A DNA stretch of 64,000 bases from Eubacteriaceae bacterium. GTDB taxonomy: Bacteria > Bacillota > Clostridia > Eubacteriales > Eubacteriaceae. The stretch spans positions 1-64,000 of the forward strand of contig JASGLP010000006.1 in NCBI GenBank assembly GCA_030156895.1, read 5' to 3'. The position numbers and the translations under genes are program-made. This document shows positions 24,850 through 34,351 of the stretch, one piece after another. Below the pieces are notes generated by a model. That model was not told where the DNA came from. It ran no database searches and saw only the letters and a list, made by a program, of their open reading frames with translations. Numbering within the stretch: position 1 is the first letter of the stretch; the number at the start of each line of letters is the position of its first letter.

Positions 24850-26385
24850 ATGGATAGACGAAATATTGGTGTCATTGATATTGGATCAAATAGTGTGCAT
24901 CTTGTAATCGGGGAATATTACAATAATGAATATTTTCAAATTATTGACGATGTAAAAGTGAATGTAAGGCTAAGCGAAGGGCTTTCTGAGACAGGCTACT
25001 TACAGGAAGATCGCATGCAATATGGTCTGGATACCCTGAAGATGTATAAAAGCATGTGCGAGGCTTATGGGATTGAGCAAGTTATCGCAGTTGCGACTGC
25101 TGCCGTTCGTAAAGCCCAGAATGGCCAAGAATTTGTCAGGACAATAAAGGAAAAGACAGGAATAAACGTCGAGATTATTTCAGGTGAAAGGGAGGCTTCC
25201 CTTGATTATCTTGGTAACATCAATACCCTTGATATAAAGGATGCCCTGCTGATGGACATTGGTGGTGGTAGTATGGAATTTGTTTTAATCAGAGACCGAA
25301 AAAAAGTGAAGATCGTCAGCTTGCCGGTTGGTTCCTTCGATTTATCCGAGAAATTCGATTTGTCTGATGAAGTTTCAAGTAAAAAGCTTAAAGATGTTGA
25401 TGCTTATTTAAAAGAGATTTTTGCCTCAGTTTCAATTTTTGAAGAAGCGAAAGGCTTACCTGTCATCGGTGTAGGGGGAACCATTAGAAATGTGGGTCGA
25501 ATTCATCGCAATCTGATTGATTATCCCCTTGAAATTGCTCATAATTATCGTATGAACCACAAAGATGTCAATCGTGTTTGCGAACTGGCCTCCAGTATGA
25601 ATTATGAACAGCGAATGGAATTAAAAGGCTTGTCAAAGGGGCGCAGTGATATATTTGTTGGTTCCAGCTATGCCCTTGAATTTGTGATGGACTATATTGC
25701 TGCTCCGGAACTGATTATCAGTAATGCCGGTATTCGCGATGGCATCATCTTTGAGTACTTTGGATATAACGAAGACAATCTGGTTTATGATATTTTTGAG
25801 ATGTCTCTGGTTGATATATTGCTCAACTATAATGTAAATATCCCGCATGCCTATCATGTATTAAAGCTTACACAAACGCTATTTGAGCAATTAAAACCGC
25901 TGCATCATATTACAGAAGATGTTAGTAAAATATTAAAGGCAAGTGCCATGCTGCATGACTCGGGAATAAAAATTCAATTTTCAAACCACCATGAACACAG
26001 CTTTTATATTATTCTAAACGCCGGCCTTAGAGGAATTGAACAGAAAGATTTATTGTTAAGCGCATTTATCGCTCTTAACCACCGTACCAACAAAAAAATT
26101 AGAATCTCTGAAGAATATGTTGGTTTATTGCAGGGGGATGAAAAGAAGTTTATTGATAAAATGAGCCTTTTTTTACAGATCGCAGAATATCTGGATCGTA
26201 GTATGGATGGTGTTGTTAAGGACTTGCATTGTGTGATAGGGGAGAAGACAGTTGAGTTAAATGTTTTAACCACCGCTCATTCGGTTTTTGATGATATGAT
26301 TGTGTCGGAGTGTGGTAAAAAATTCAATCGCGTTTTTGAAAAAGACTTACTGGTAAAGAATAAAGTAATTTTGTCAGAACGTTAA
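24850..26385 (+). CDS. ppx: Exopolyphosphatase / pppGpp phosphatase with HD domain
   Basis: 511 residues. It releases phosphate from polyphosphate or hydrolyses pppGpp. Active-site loops are intact: VIDIGSNSVHLVIG and LMDIGGGSMEFV, plus TAAVRKAQNG and a GVGGTIRN loop. An HD domain follows (MLHDSGIKIQFSNHHEHS). I chose ATG 24850 with TTGGAGG 9 bases upstream. A TTG five codons earlier overlaps that ribosome site. It is the last gene of the operon, before the terminator at 26396-26445. Confidence 0.93.
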   Translation: MDRRNIGVIDIGSNSVHLVIGEYYNNEYFQIIDDVKVNVRLSEGLSETGYLQEDRMQYGLDTLKMYKSMCEAYGIEQVIAVATAAVRKAQNGQEFVRTIKEKTGINVEIISGEREASLDYLGNINTLDIKDALLMDIGGGSMEFVLIRDRKKVKIVSLPVGSFDLSEKFDLSDEVSSKKLKDVDAYLKEIFASVSIFEEAKGLPVIGVGGTIRNVGRIHRNLIDYPLEIAHNYRMNHKDVNRVCELASSMNYEQRMELKGLSKGRSDIFVGSSYALEFVMDYIAAPELIISNAGIRDGIIFEYFGYNEDNLVYDIFEMSLVDILLNYNVNIPHAYHVLKLTQTLFEQLKPLHHITEDVSKILKASAMLHDSGIKIQFSNHHEHSFYIILNAGLRGIEQKDLLLSAFIALNHRTNKKIRISEEYVGLLQGDEKKFIDKMSLFLQIAEYLDRSMDGVVKDLHCVIGEKTVELNVLTTAHSVFDDMIVSECGKKFNRVFEKDLLVKNKVILSER

Positions 26386-26395
26386 TTAAAAAAAG

Positions 26396-26445
26396 AGCGG
26401 ATACAAAAAGATGAAAGAAATTTCAAGCTTTTGTATCCGCTTTTT
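26396..26445. terminator. Bidirectional terminator between ppx and livF
   Basis: A stem AGCGGATACAAAAG / CTTTTGTATCCGCT with a 17-base loop. T5 follows on the plus strand and CTCTTTTTTT on the minus strand. It ends both convergent operons. Confidence 0.9.
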
Positions 26446-26481
26446 AAGTGTAATAAATAGTGTGAAAGTTGAGGCGAAGAT

Positions 26482-27192
26482 CTAGTTTTTCTTGCTTTTT
26501 CCCAAGTAAGCCTCTTTAATCGTTTCATCAGCCAAAAGTTCAGCACCGGTTCCTTGGCGGGTGATTTTTCCAGTCTCCAAAACATAGGCAATATCGGCGA
26601 TTTTCAGAGCCATATTGGCGTTTTGCTCAATGAGAAGAATAGTCATACCTTCATCATTCAGAGTTTTTATGATATCAAAAATACCTTGCACAATCAGAGG
26701 CGCAAGTCCCAGTGAAGGTTCATCCATCATTAAAAGTTTTGGTTTGCTCATCATTGCCCGACCAACAGCCAGCATTTGTTGTTCACCGCCAGAAAGTGTC
26801 CCGGCTGCTTGCCATGAACGTTCTTCCAGTCTGGGGAAAAGGGAATAGATATGTTTAATATCATCTTCCAGATTGTCTTTTCGCATATAGGCACCAATTT
26901 TTAAATTTTCTAAAACCGTTAAGTCAGGAAAAACATGACGTCCTTCTGGAACCAGGGTAATGCCTTTGTCGACAATTTGAGTAGTGTCAAGCCCCAGCAG
27001 TTCGTCTCCATTGTAGGTAATACTGCCGGATTTAGCTTTAACAAGATTGACAATACTGCGTAAGGTGGTGCTTTTTCCAGCCCCATTAGCGCCGATCAAA
27101 GTGACGATCTTACCGTCAGGGACTTCCAGATCGATGCCCTTGACGGCTTCGATGCCGCCATAAGCGACTTGAAGATTATTAATTTTAAGCAT
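26482..27192 (-). CDS. livF: Branched-chain amino-acid ABC transporter ATPase LivF
   Basis: 236 residues. Walker A is GANGAGKST, the signature LSGGEQQML, Walker B LLMMDEPSLGL. The motif TLVPEGRHVFPDLTVLENL is typical of LivF. The start ATG at 27192 overlaps the livG stop and follows GGGGGTGG; codons upstream in the same frame belong to livG sequence read in another frame. It works with LivG, LivH, LivM and the binding protein. Confidence 0.93.
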   Translation of the reverse strand: MLKINNLQVAYGGIEAVKGIDLEVPDGKIVTLIGANGAGKSTTLRSIVNLVKAKSGSITYNGDELLGLDTTQIVDKGITLVPEGRHVFPDLTVLENLKIGAYMRKDNLEDDIKHIYSLFPRLEERSWQAAGTLSGGEQQMLAVGRAMMSKPKLLMMDEPSLGLAPLIVQGIFDIIKTLNDEGMTILLIEQNANMALKIADIAYVLETGKITRQGTGAELLADETIKEAYLGKSKKN

Positions 27193-27973
27193 CAGCATCC
27201 ACCCCCAAATAAGCTTTAATAACTTTTTGATTATTTTGTATTTCATCTGGTGTGCCTTTAGCAATGGTGCACCCGAAATCGAGAACGTAAATATGGTCAG
27301 AAATCTGCATAACCAGATCCATATGATGTTCAATCATAAAAATCGTTAAGTCAAAATCGGATCGAATTTGGTAGATAAAGTCTGTCAGTTCATCAGTCTC
27401 CTGCGGATTCATACCAGCTGCTGGCTCATCGAGCAGTAATAGCTCTGGGGAAGTTGCTAAGGCTCTGGCTATCTCTAAGTGTCTTTGCTGACCATAGGGA
27501 AGGGAAGATGATTTTTCGTCTTTGAGATCAATCAGTCCCAGCTTATCAAGCAAGAATTCACACTTTTCCTTTGCCTCAGCCTCACCGCGTCGGGCTTTGG
27601 GCGTCCTAAAAATAGCTGACAGGAAATTATAATTGACATTCTGGTGAGTGGCGATGAGGACATTTTCCATAACCGATAATTCTTTAAACAAGCGAATATT
27701 TTGAAATGTTCTGGCTATTCCTAGTCCCGTAATGAGATCTGGACGTTTGCCGGTTATATCGATTGAATCATTTTCATTTGCAGGTGACAGGAGAACCGAA
27801 CCTGAGGTAGGCGTATAAACGCCAGTGATGACATTAAAGGCCGTCGTTTTACCGGCGCCGTTAGGTCCAATCAAGGCTGCCAACTCGCCTTTTTTGATGT
27901 CAATATTTAAATCGTTGACGGCAACAACGCCACCAAATTGCATGATTACTTTTTCGGTTTTAAGAAGACTCAT
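27185..27973 (-). CDS. livG: Branched-chain amino-acid ABC transporter ATPase LivG
   Basis: 262 residues. Walker A GPNGAGKTT, the LivG-specific GIARTFQNIRLFKELSV, signature LPYGQQRHLEIARAL, Walker B LLLLDEPAAGMNP, switch His in IEHHMDLV. It overlaps livM by 4 bases and livF by 8, indicating coupled translation. Confidence 0.95.
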   Translation of the reverse strand: MSLLKTEKVIMQFGGVVAVNDLNIDIKKGELAALIGPNGAGKTTAFNVITGVYTPTSGSVLLSPANENDSIDITGKRPDLITGLGIARTFQNIRLFKELSVMENVLIATHQNVNYNFLSAIFRTPKARRGEAEAKEKCEFLLDKLGLIDLKDEKSSSLPYGQQRHLEIARALATSPELLLLDEPAAGMNPQETDELTDFIYQIRSDFDLTIFMIEHHMDLVMQISDHIYVLDFGCTIAKGTPDEIQNNQKVIKAYLGVDADA

Positions 27974-29073
27974 TTTTTTTCACCTCCGTCGATAGAAGTT
28001 TTTCTTCCTAGGCGGGATTGAATAGATCGTATTTTTTTCCTGATAAAATCCCAGGTTAACTCATTGGTTCCCATTAAGCCTTTACGATAGAAAAGAACAA
28101 TAATCATTAACAACAGAGAAAAGATAACCATTCTAAAACCAGGTCTGAAGATTGGCAAATCAAGCCCAAAGGCCATGGGTTCATCTAAAAATCTTAACCA
28201 TTCCAGGCCGATTGTGACAATAAAGCTGGAAATAATTGTTCCGGAAATGCTACCCATGCCACCAAGAACAATAATCAGCAGAAAATTATAGGTTAATGTA
28301 AAATAGAATTGTTTTGGATCTACTGTTCCAAGCAAGGCTGCAAATAAACCGCCTGCAATACCGGTAAAGAAAGCACCTATCATAAAGGAAGTCATCTTGG
28401 TTTTGAAAAGTCCGATTCCCATCGCTTCAGCTGCTATTTCATCTTCACGGATTGATTTGAAAGCACGTCCATAACTTGAATTTACAAGTAGGATAGTGGC
28501 GATAATGACAAGCAGGGCGATGCCATATGTCCACCATAAATTGCTGATGGTCGGAATGCCTTTAATACCAAGTGCACCATTGGTAATTGTTTGGGTATTG
28601 GTAAAAATGATGCGGATGATTTCTGAGAAGCCTAGTGTCGCAATGGCCAGATAATCGCCCCGCAGTCTTAAACAGGGGTAGCCAATAAGAAATGCGACAA
28701 GCGCTGAAAAAATACCACCTAAAATTAGCGCACCAATAAATGGCAATTCAATATTGGCTAGGAAAGGCGCCATCGGTTCCAGATAAAAAACAGAAGCACG
28801 CATTTCAACCGGCACGGTAAAGATCGCCACGGTGTAAGCGCCAATTGCCATAAAACCCGCCTGGCCTAAAGAAAACTGTCCGGTGAATCCATTGACCAGA
28901 TTCATACCTAAACTGACAATGGTATAGATCGCACAAAGGTTTAAAATTCGTCGCAGGTATGAGTCTGCAAACTCGTTTGCCAGTGCAATACCAATAAGCA
29001 GCAGGCCTAAAAAGACAATTGTTTTCCAGTGTGTTTTTATGAAGGAGGAAAAAGTCATTTTTTGTGTGTTCAT
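27970..29073 (-). CDS. livM: Branched-chain amino-acid ABC permease LivM
   Basis: 367 residues with eight or more membrane helices. The permease family signature is present: NLVNGFTGQFSLGQAGFMAI, LRLRGDYLAIATLGFSEIIR, GRAFKSIREDEIAAEAMGI and VLGGMGSISGTI. The extension at the N-terminus (FIKTHWKTIVF...) is hydrophobic. GAGGAC precedes the ATG. It lies 8 bases after livH. Confidence 0.95.
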   Translation of the reverse strand: MNTQKMTFSSFIKTHWKTIVFLGLLLIGIALANEFADSYLRRILNLCAIYTIVSLGMNLVNGFTGQFSLGQAGFMAIGAYTVAIFTVPVEMRASVFYLEPMAPFLANIELPFIGALILGGIFSALVAFLIGYPCLRLRGDYLAIATLGFSEIIRIIFTNTQTITNGALGIKGIPTISNLWWTYGIALLVIIATILLVNSSYGRAFKSIREDEIAAEAMGIGLFKTKMTSFMIGAFFTGIAGGLFAALLGTVDPKQFYFTLTYNFLLIIVLGGMGSISGTIISSFIVTIGLEWLRFLDEPMAFGLDLPIFRPGFRMVIFSLLLMIIVLFYRKGLMGTNELTWDFIRKKIRSIQSRLGRKTSIDGGEKK

Positions 29074-29081
29074 AAGTCCTC

Positions 29082-29986
29082 CTATACTTTTTCAACCTGT
29101 TTTTGACCCAATAAACCATTAGGCAAAAACAAGAGAATTACAATCAGAATAACAAACGCGATGGCATCTCGATAACCCGTAAGAGCTGGGAAGAAAGCAA
29201 CCATCAGAACTTCTGAGAAACCAAGAATTAAACCACCTAGCAAAGCGCCTTTAACATTGCCGATGCCGCCAATAACGGCCGCAATAAAGCACTTGAGTCC
29301 AGGAACAACACCCATCAGCGGCAGAACTGAAGGGTATTTCATGCACCAGAGAATGGCACCAACTGCCGCCAGTCCAGATCCGATTCCAAAAGTGGAAGAA
29401 ATCACATTATTAATTTTTATTCCCATCAGCTTTGCAGTATCGTAGTCTTTGGCAACAGCTCGCATAGCCATTCCAACTTTCGTTTTATTGATTACAAACA
29501 TCAAAACCATCATTAATACAAACGCAATGATCGGAATAAGAATTGATACTGGCTGAATACTCAAAGCTCCAATGTAAAATGGTGTAGTCATTAGGGGAAA
29601 CTCAGGAAAAGCCTGGGGTTTACCTGAGAAAAGATAGGTTGCCAGATTTTCCAGGAAAAAAGAAACACCAATTGCAGAGATCAGCAGTGACGTTTTTGGG
29701 GCTTCCCGTAGTGGTCGGTAAGCAACCCGTTCGATTAAATACCTAAAAGCATGGTTAATGCAATGGTGACAATAAATGTAACATACCAGGGCAACAAAAA
29801 AACCGCAATGCCAAAGTAGGCAAAATAAGCGGCCATCATGAAGATGTCTCCATGGGCAAAATTAATTAGTCTCAAAATCCCGTAAACCATTGTGTATCCA
29901 ATAGCGATCAGGGCATATAGACTTCCCAGGGAAAGCCCATTAATGAGTTGTTGTAAAAAAGTATCAAGTGTCATTCCGACAACCAT
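29082..29986 (-). pseudogene. livH: Branched-chain amino-acid ABC permease LivH, frameshifted
   Basis: The 5' part (from ATG 29986 with GAGGT 8 bases upstream) encodes 83 residues including [20 protein letters not shown] and [17 protein letters not shown], ending LTMLLGI and a stop at 29735. The next 50 residues of a normal LivH (IERVAYRPLREAPKTSLL) continue in another frame after adding one base in the T run at 29737-29739 (minus strand TTT). The frame then runs to 29082. With that base the gene encodes 301 residues, the family's usual size. As written, the protein is cut in two and the whole transporter would be inactive unless frameshifting rescues it. Confidence 0.88.
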
Positions 29987-30017
29987 AATATAACCTCATT
30001 ATCCTTTGAATTGAAAT

Positions 30018-30045
30018 TGAGGGTATTTGCAATCAAATACCCTCA
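30018..30045 (-). promoter_or_regulatory. Intercistronic hairpin between binding protein and livH
   Basis: A perfect 12-bp stem TGAGGGTATTTG / CAAATACCCTCA with a CAAT loop. There is no strong T run, so partial termination or mRNA stabilisation is likely. Such hairpins raise binding-protein levels over permease levels in many ABC operons. Confidence 0.65.
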
Positions 30046-30079
30046 TCGATAAAATTAAGCTTAACAATAGAATATTTTA

Positions 30080-31246
30080 TTATTCAACCGAAACTGAATC
30101 AAGATATGTGAATTTTCCATCTTTAACGACTTTAATGATGGCTTCGGTTTTTGTTGCATCACCGTTTTCATCAATTGTAATGGCGCCGGTAGCACCCTGG
30201 AAATCAACAGTTTCTGCCAATGCATCGCGAATCGCTTGTGGATCAGCAGATCCAGCACGTTCAATTGCATCTAAGAGCAGGTTATAAGCATCATAGCCCA
30301 GTGCTGATACGGCTGCTACATTTTCTCGTTCGGGATAAGCGTTTTTGTATTCAGAAACAAAAGTAACCCCTTCTTCAGTTAATGGATTGGTATCGTCAAA
30401 GAAAGTAGACATAACCGCACCTTCAACATCAGCACCACCAACGGTGATGAATTCGTTTGTTTCCCAGGTATCACCACCAATAATTGGGGCAGTAATTCCC
30501 AGTGCGCGAGCCTGTTTAATGATCAAGGCTGATTCAGTGTAATTACCAGGTGCAAAAATAACGTCTGGATTAGCGGCTTTAATGTTCGTTAAAATACCAT
30601 TGAAATCCTGGTCACCTGTATTATAGTTACCGGTTTCAACAATAGCATTTTCATCACCAGTTAATTCAATGAAGGAATCGCTAAAGAATTTAGCCAGTCC
30701 AACTGAGTAGTCGTTTGAAACTTCCTGAATGATTGCTACTTTTTTGGCTTCCAGATTTTTGTAAGCATAGTTTGCCATGACAACGCCCTGGAAAGGATCA
30801 AGGAAGCAAACTCGGAAATAGTAATCGTTTCCTAAAGTTACCTGTGGATTTGTACAAGACACACCGACAGCGGGAACTTCGTTACTTTTTACAACATCAC
30901 CAGCGGCAATTGAGAGCGACGAACCCCAAGAACCTAAAAGGGCAACAACACCGTCTTTTTCAATTAGTCTGGCAGCAGCTGTCGTTGCTTCTGCTTTATC
31001 AGATTTGTTATCAGCAACAACCAGTTCAACTTTTTTACCAAGTACTTCAGGACGAAGCTGGTTAGCCAGTTCAATCCCTTCAACTTCGAGCTCACCACCT
31101 GCTGCATTGGCACCGGTTAGTGGTTCAAAGACTCCGATTTTGATCACATCACTGTCTTCACTTGAAGAAGTGGAAGATCCACCGCAACCTGATAGCATGG
31201 TTACTGTCAGAGTCAGACAGAGTAATAAAGCAAATACTTTTTTCAT
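30080..31246 (-). CDS. Branched-chain amino-acid binding lipoprotein (LivJ/LivK type)
   Basis: 388 residues. A lipoprotein signal is clear (MKKVFALLLCLTLTVTMLSGCGG, lipobox LSGC), so the protein is anchored outside the membrane. The periplasmic-binding type I fold shows IKIGVFEPLTGANAAGG, VVALLGSWGSS, AVGVSCTNPQVT and YRVCFLDPFQG-like blocks. The ATG at 31246 follows AAGGAGGA; codons upstream are not needed. It is the first gene of the liv operon. Ligand could be leucine, isoleucine, valine or another amide; it cannot be told by eye. Confidence 0.92.
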   Translation of the reverse strand: MKKVFALLLCLTLTVTMLSGCGGSSTSSSEDSDVIKIGVFEPLTGANAAGGELEVEGIELANQLRPEVLGKKVELVVADNKSDKAEATTAAARLIEKDGVVALLGSWGSSLSIAAGDVVKSNEVPAVGVSCTNPQVTLGNDYYFRVCFLDPFQGVVMANYAYKNLEAKKVAIIQEVSNDYSVGLAKFFSDSFIELTGDENAIVETGNYNTGDQDFNGILTNIKAANPDVIFAPGNYTESALIIKQARALGITAPIIGGDTWETNEFITVGGADVEGAVMSTFFDDTNPLTEEGVTFVSEYKNAYPERENVAAVSALGYDAYNLLLDAIERAGSADPQAIRDALAETVDFQGATGAITIDENGDATKTEAIIKVVKDGKFTYLDSVSVE

Positions 31247-31288
31247 AAATCCTCCTTTTTCTCTCATTCCCTAATTTTATCTGGAGTC

Positions 31289-31318
31289 ATTATATCAAAT
31301 TTGATGAACATTGCGCAA
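31289..31318 (-). promoter_or_regulatory. Promoter of the liv operon
   Basis: Minus-strand TTGCGC, 18-base spacer, TATAAT, about 43 bases before the binding-protein start. Confidence 0.65.
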
Positions 31319-31370
31319 GGTTTTGTTATTGACAATCCGATAATTTATGGATTAGCTGTCATGGCATGAA

Positions 31371-31405
31371 AAAAGAAGCCGCTGTAAATTCATGTGGCTT
31401 CTTTT
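31371..31405 (-). terminator. Terminator after malQ
   Basis: A 10-bp stem AAAAGAAGCC / GGCTTCTTTT with a 15-base loop; the minus strand ends in T6. It closes the rlmH-hslO-malQ operon before the liv promoter. Confidence 0.85.
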
Positions 31406-31423
31406 GGGGTGGAAAAGTTTCAT

Positions 31424-32959
31424 TTAAAGAGAATTATTTAAGCGTTGATATAAGTGGTTTATTGTTAAAAACCAGTTTTTATCGATCATTGAAAGAGCGT
31501 CTTCAGTCATTCGAAAGATCCAGTTTGTTTTAATTGTCCCTGGTTTATTAATAATCGTATCACTGCCAAAACCACATAGATCCTGGATCGGTAAGATGGT
31601 TAAATTGGCATGACTTTTCCAAAGGGTTTCAATCATTGCCCGACACGATGCACTTTTGAAACCGCCAATTGTCCAGTCATTTTCAGAAAGCATTTTATAT
31701 TGGCTGTATGATAGGGCGTACTGACGCTGATCTTGGGAGTAATCAAATAATGTTCCGAGTAAGGTGTTATTGTCATGGGTTCCGGTATAAGCGATCATGT
31801 TTTTTTCATAATTGTGGGGCAAATGTATATTGTTGTCGAAATCGAGAAAGGCAAAACTCATAATCCGCATACCGGGAAACTGGGTTTTTGTAAGCAGTTT
31901 GCGAAGTGCTTCATCCTGAACGCCAAGATCTTCGGCGATAATTCTTTTTGCATCACTTGTTTTTTGAAAAGTTTCAAAAAAATGAAAGCCGGGTCCGGCG
32001 ATCCACTCGCCATCTTTTGCAGATTCTGAATCTGCCGGGATCGACCAATAGGCTGAGAAAGCGCGGAAATGATCGATTCTAACCAAATCAAACATTTTCA
32101 GTTCTTTATTAAGTCGCTTAAACCACCAGGAATAGTGATCGGCTTTAAGTTTATCCCAGTTATAAAGGGGGTTTCCCCATAATTGACCACTTTCAGAAAA
32201 ATAATCAGGTGGGACGCCGGCAACTTTAACAGGCTGAAATTTCTGGTCGAGTTGAAAATATTGGCGATTTGACCATACATCAGCACTTTCGTATGCAATG
32301 TAAATGGGTATATCACCAATGATTCCGATGCCTTTACAGTTAGCATAATTTTTAAGCGCTGTCCACTGTTTGTAAAATGCAAATTGCAAAAAAGAAAGAA
32401 AATCTATTTCCTCAGAGTATTTAACTTCAAGCTGTTTGATTGTATGAATATCATGAGCTGAAATAAGTGAATCGGGCCACTTTGACCAGTTACTGCAATG
32501 ATATTCTTTCGTAAGAATGGAATATAGACAGTAGTCGACAAGCCAGGCAGCCTGATTTTCCTTAAATGCTATCATTTCATTGCGGATTTTCGGAGTCATA
32601 TTTTGAAAAGCTTTTTTAAATAAAGCTTGCCGATGCTTTTCTACAGCTGGATAATCGACTTGATAGGCTTGTTTAAACTGGTCACTTATTAAAAGATCGT
32701 CAGGATCAAGAAGCCCCCAATTCGAAAGCGTGTCCAGGTCGATATAATTGGGATTACCGGCAAATGCCGATGGGCTTTTATAGGGTGAATAGTAGTCATC
32801 AACGGGACATAAGGGAAGAATTTGCCAGTATGAAAAGCCCATTTCTTTTAGTAAATCTACAAACTGTCTGGCTTCTTTACCAAAGGCTCCAATCCCATAT
32901 TTTCCGGGCAAGGAAAAGATGGGAAGAAGAACACCACTACAACGCTTAGAAATCGGCAT
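31424..32959 (-). CDS. malQ: 4-alpha-glucanotransferase (amylomaltase)
   Basis: 511 residues. GH77 enzyme that transfers maltooligosaccharide units in glycogen/maltodextrin metabolism. Visible are GVLLPIFSLPGKYGIGAFG at the N-terminus, YSPYKSPSAFAGNP, the catalytic Asp in VRIDHFRAF, the Glu in IIAEDLG, and YTGTHDNNT. Length is standard. It follows hslO by 10 bases. The grouping with redox chaperone and rRNA methylase genes is unusual and probably only co-transcription. Confidence 0.95.
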   Translation of the reverse strand: MPISKRCSGVLLPIFSLPGKYGIGAFGKEARQFVDLLKEMGFSYWQILPLCPVDDYYSPYKSPSAFAGNPNYIDLDTLSNWGLLDPDDLLISDQFKQAYQVDYPAVEKHRQALFKKAFQNMTPKIRNEMIAFKENQAAWLVDYCLYSILTKEYHCSNWSKWPDSLISAHDIHTIKQLEVKYSEEIDFLSFLQFAFYKQWTALKNYANCKGIGIIGDIPIYIAYESADVWSNRQYFQLDQKFQPVKVAGVPPDYFSESGQLWGNPLYNWDKLKADHYSWWFKRLNKELKMFDLVRIDHFRAFSAYWSIPADSESAKDGEWIAGPGFHFFETFQKTSDAKRIIAEDLGVQDEALRKLLTKTQFPGMRIMSFAFLDFDNNIHLPHNYEKNMIAYTGTHDNNTLLGTLFDYSQDQRQYALSYSQYKMLSENDWTIGGFKSASCRAMIETLWKSHANLTILPIQDLCGFGSDTIINKPGTIKTNWIFRMTEDALSMIDKNWFLTINHLYQRLNNSL

Positions 32960-32969
32960 GCGTCACCTC

Positions 32970-33851
32970 TTAATTCTTTTTAATCTCCTGAGCAATTGTT
33001 TTTAATTGATTGGACGTAAAAGGGTAATTCGTTTCACAAAAATCACAATGCATTTCGATGCTTTCATTTTCTGCTATCATGGCCTCGATTTCTTTAAGAC
33101 CCAAAGAAATCAGTGCTTTAGTAACTTTTTCAAGTGAACAATTGCAATGATATTTAAGTTCTTTGGTCTCATTTACTTTAAATCCAAGATTTTTGAATAG
33201 ATCAGAAAAAATTACTTCGGGACTTTGACCTGCTTCCAGTAATTTAGTCATTGATGGCATTTGCGATAAAGCTTGTTCCAGCTCAGAAATAATTTTTTCC
33301 TCTGTATCTGGCATCAACTGGATAATAAAGCCACCAGCCTGCTTCACCCTCTGTTCTGATTCTAATAGAACTCCTAATGATACAGACGTTGGAATCTGTT
33401 CAGATTTGGCATAGTAATAAGTTAGATCCTCAGCGATTTCTCCAGTTACCAGTGGTGAATAGCCAACATAAGGCTCTTTCAAACCAATATCTTTAATAAC
33501 GGTTAATGATCCGTTGCCAATTGCCGAAGCGATATTGATGGCTTCAAAGGGATCGGGCTTTAACTGCTTTACATAAGGATATCCCTTTACAGCTCCATTT
33601 GCATCAGCTGTAACAAGAATTCCCTGTAGATCACCTTCGCCCAGAATTTTTAAAGTCAGCAGTTCATCATTGCCTTTCATCATGGCGCCCATTAAAGCGC
33701 CAGCTGTCAGCAATCTTCCCATGGCGACAGAAACAGTGGGGGAGGTGTGGTGAAGATCGATTGATTTTTGAACCAAATTTGTGGTAACCGCACCAAATAC
33801 GCGAATCTGATTTTCACCGGCGGTTCCTTTAATTAAATAATCTTTTGTCAT
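32970..33851 (-). CDS. hslO: Redox-regulated chaperone Hsp33
   Basis: 293 residues. Holdase activated by oxidative unfolding. The core domain shows the family's AMGRLLTAGALMGAMMKG. The C-terminal zinc switch has all four cysteines, CNC in YHCNCSLEKV and CDFC in MHCDFCETNY. It lies between rlmH (20 bases upstream) and malQ. Confidence 0.96.
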   Translation of the reverse strand: MTKDYLIKGTAGENQIRVFGAVTTNLVQKSIDLHHTSPTVSVAMGRLLTAGALMGAMMKGNDELLTLKILGEGDLQGILVTADANGAVKGYPYVKQLKPDPFEAINIASAIGNGSLTVIKDIGLKEPYVGYSPLVTGEIAEDLTYYYAKSEQIPTSVSLGVLLESEQRVKQAGGFIIQLMPDTEEKIISELEQALSQMPSMTKLLEAGQSPEVIFSDLFKNLGFKVNETKELKYHCNCSLEKVTKALISLGLKEIEAMIAENESIEMHCDFCETNYPFTSNQLKTIAQEIKKN

Positions 33852-33871
33852 TAAATTCCTTTCAATGAATG

Positions 33872-34351
33872 TTACTTATGATATGTTTCATGATGAATAA
33901 TTTTAAAAGCACGATAGATCTGCTCCAGCAGCATAACCCGAAAGAGTTGATGGGGAAAAGTCATCTTTGAAAAAGATAATTTTAAATCAGCTCTGCTTTT
34001 GACCGCTTCTGAAATCCCAAGAGATCCACCGATGATAAATACCAGGTGGCTTTTTCCCTGAATGGCCAAGTTTTCAATGTGACTTGAAAACTTGGCAGAA
34101 TCCACTTGTTGTCCCTTTAGATCAAGACAGATCACATAAGCATTACTTTTGACTTTTGAAAGGATTCGTTGACCTTCTTTATTCAAGAGTTGTGAAAGGT
34201 CAGTTTCACTAGCTTTATCGGGAATCATTTCATCTTTCAATTCAATAATTTCGAGTCGGCAATAGGCAGAAAGCCGCTTTGAGTATTCATCAATAGCAAG
34301 ACGTAAAAACTTTTCTTTAAGCTTGCCAATACAAATAATTTGAATAAACAT
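33872..34351 (-). CDS. rlmH: 23S rRNA pseudouridine-1915 N3-methyltransferase RlmH
   Basis: 159 residues, SPOUT methyltransferase with the knotted SAM site: VFIIGGSLGISEAV and KLSFSKMTFPHQLFRVMLLEQIYRAF. IQIICIGKLKEKF at the start is typical. Its ATG overlaps the stop of a 30-aa membrane peptide gene by one base, so its translation is probably coupled to that gene. Confidence 0.96.
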   Translation of the reverse strand: MFIQIICIGKLKEKFLRLAIDEYSKRLSAYCRLEIIELKDEMIPDKASETDLSQLLNKEGQRILSKVKSNAYVICLDLKGQQVDSAKFSSHIENLAIQGKSHLVFIIGGSLGISEAVKSRADLKLSFSKMTFPHQLFRVMLLEQIYRAFKIIHHETYHK

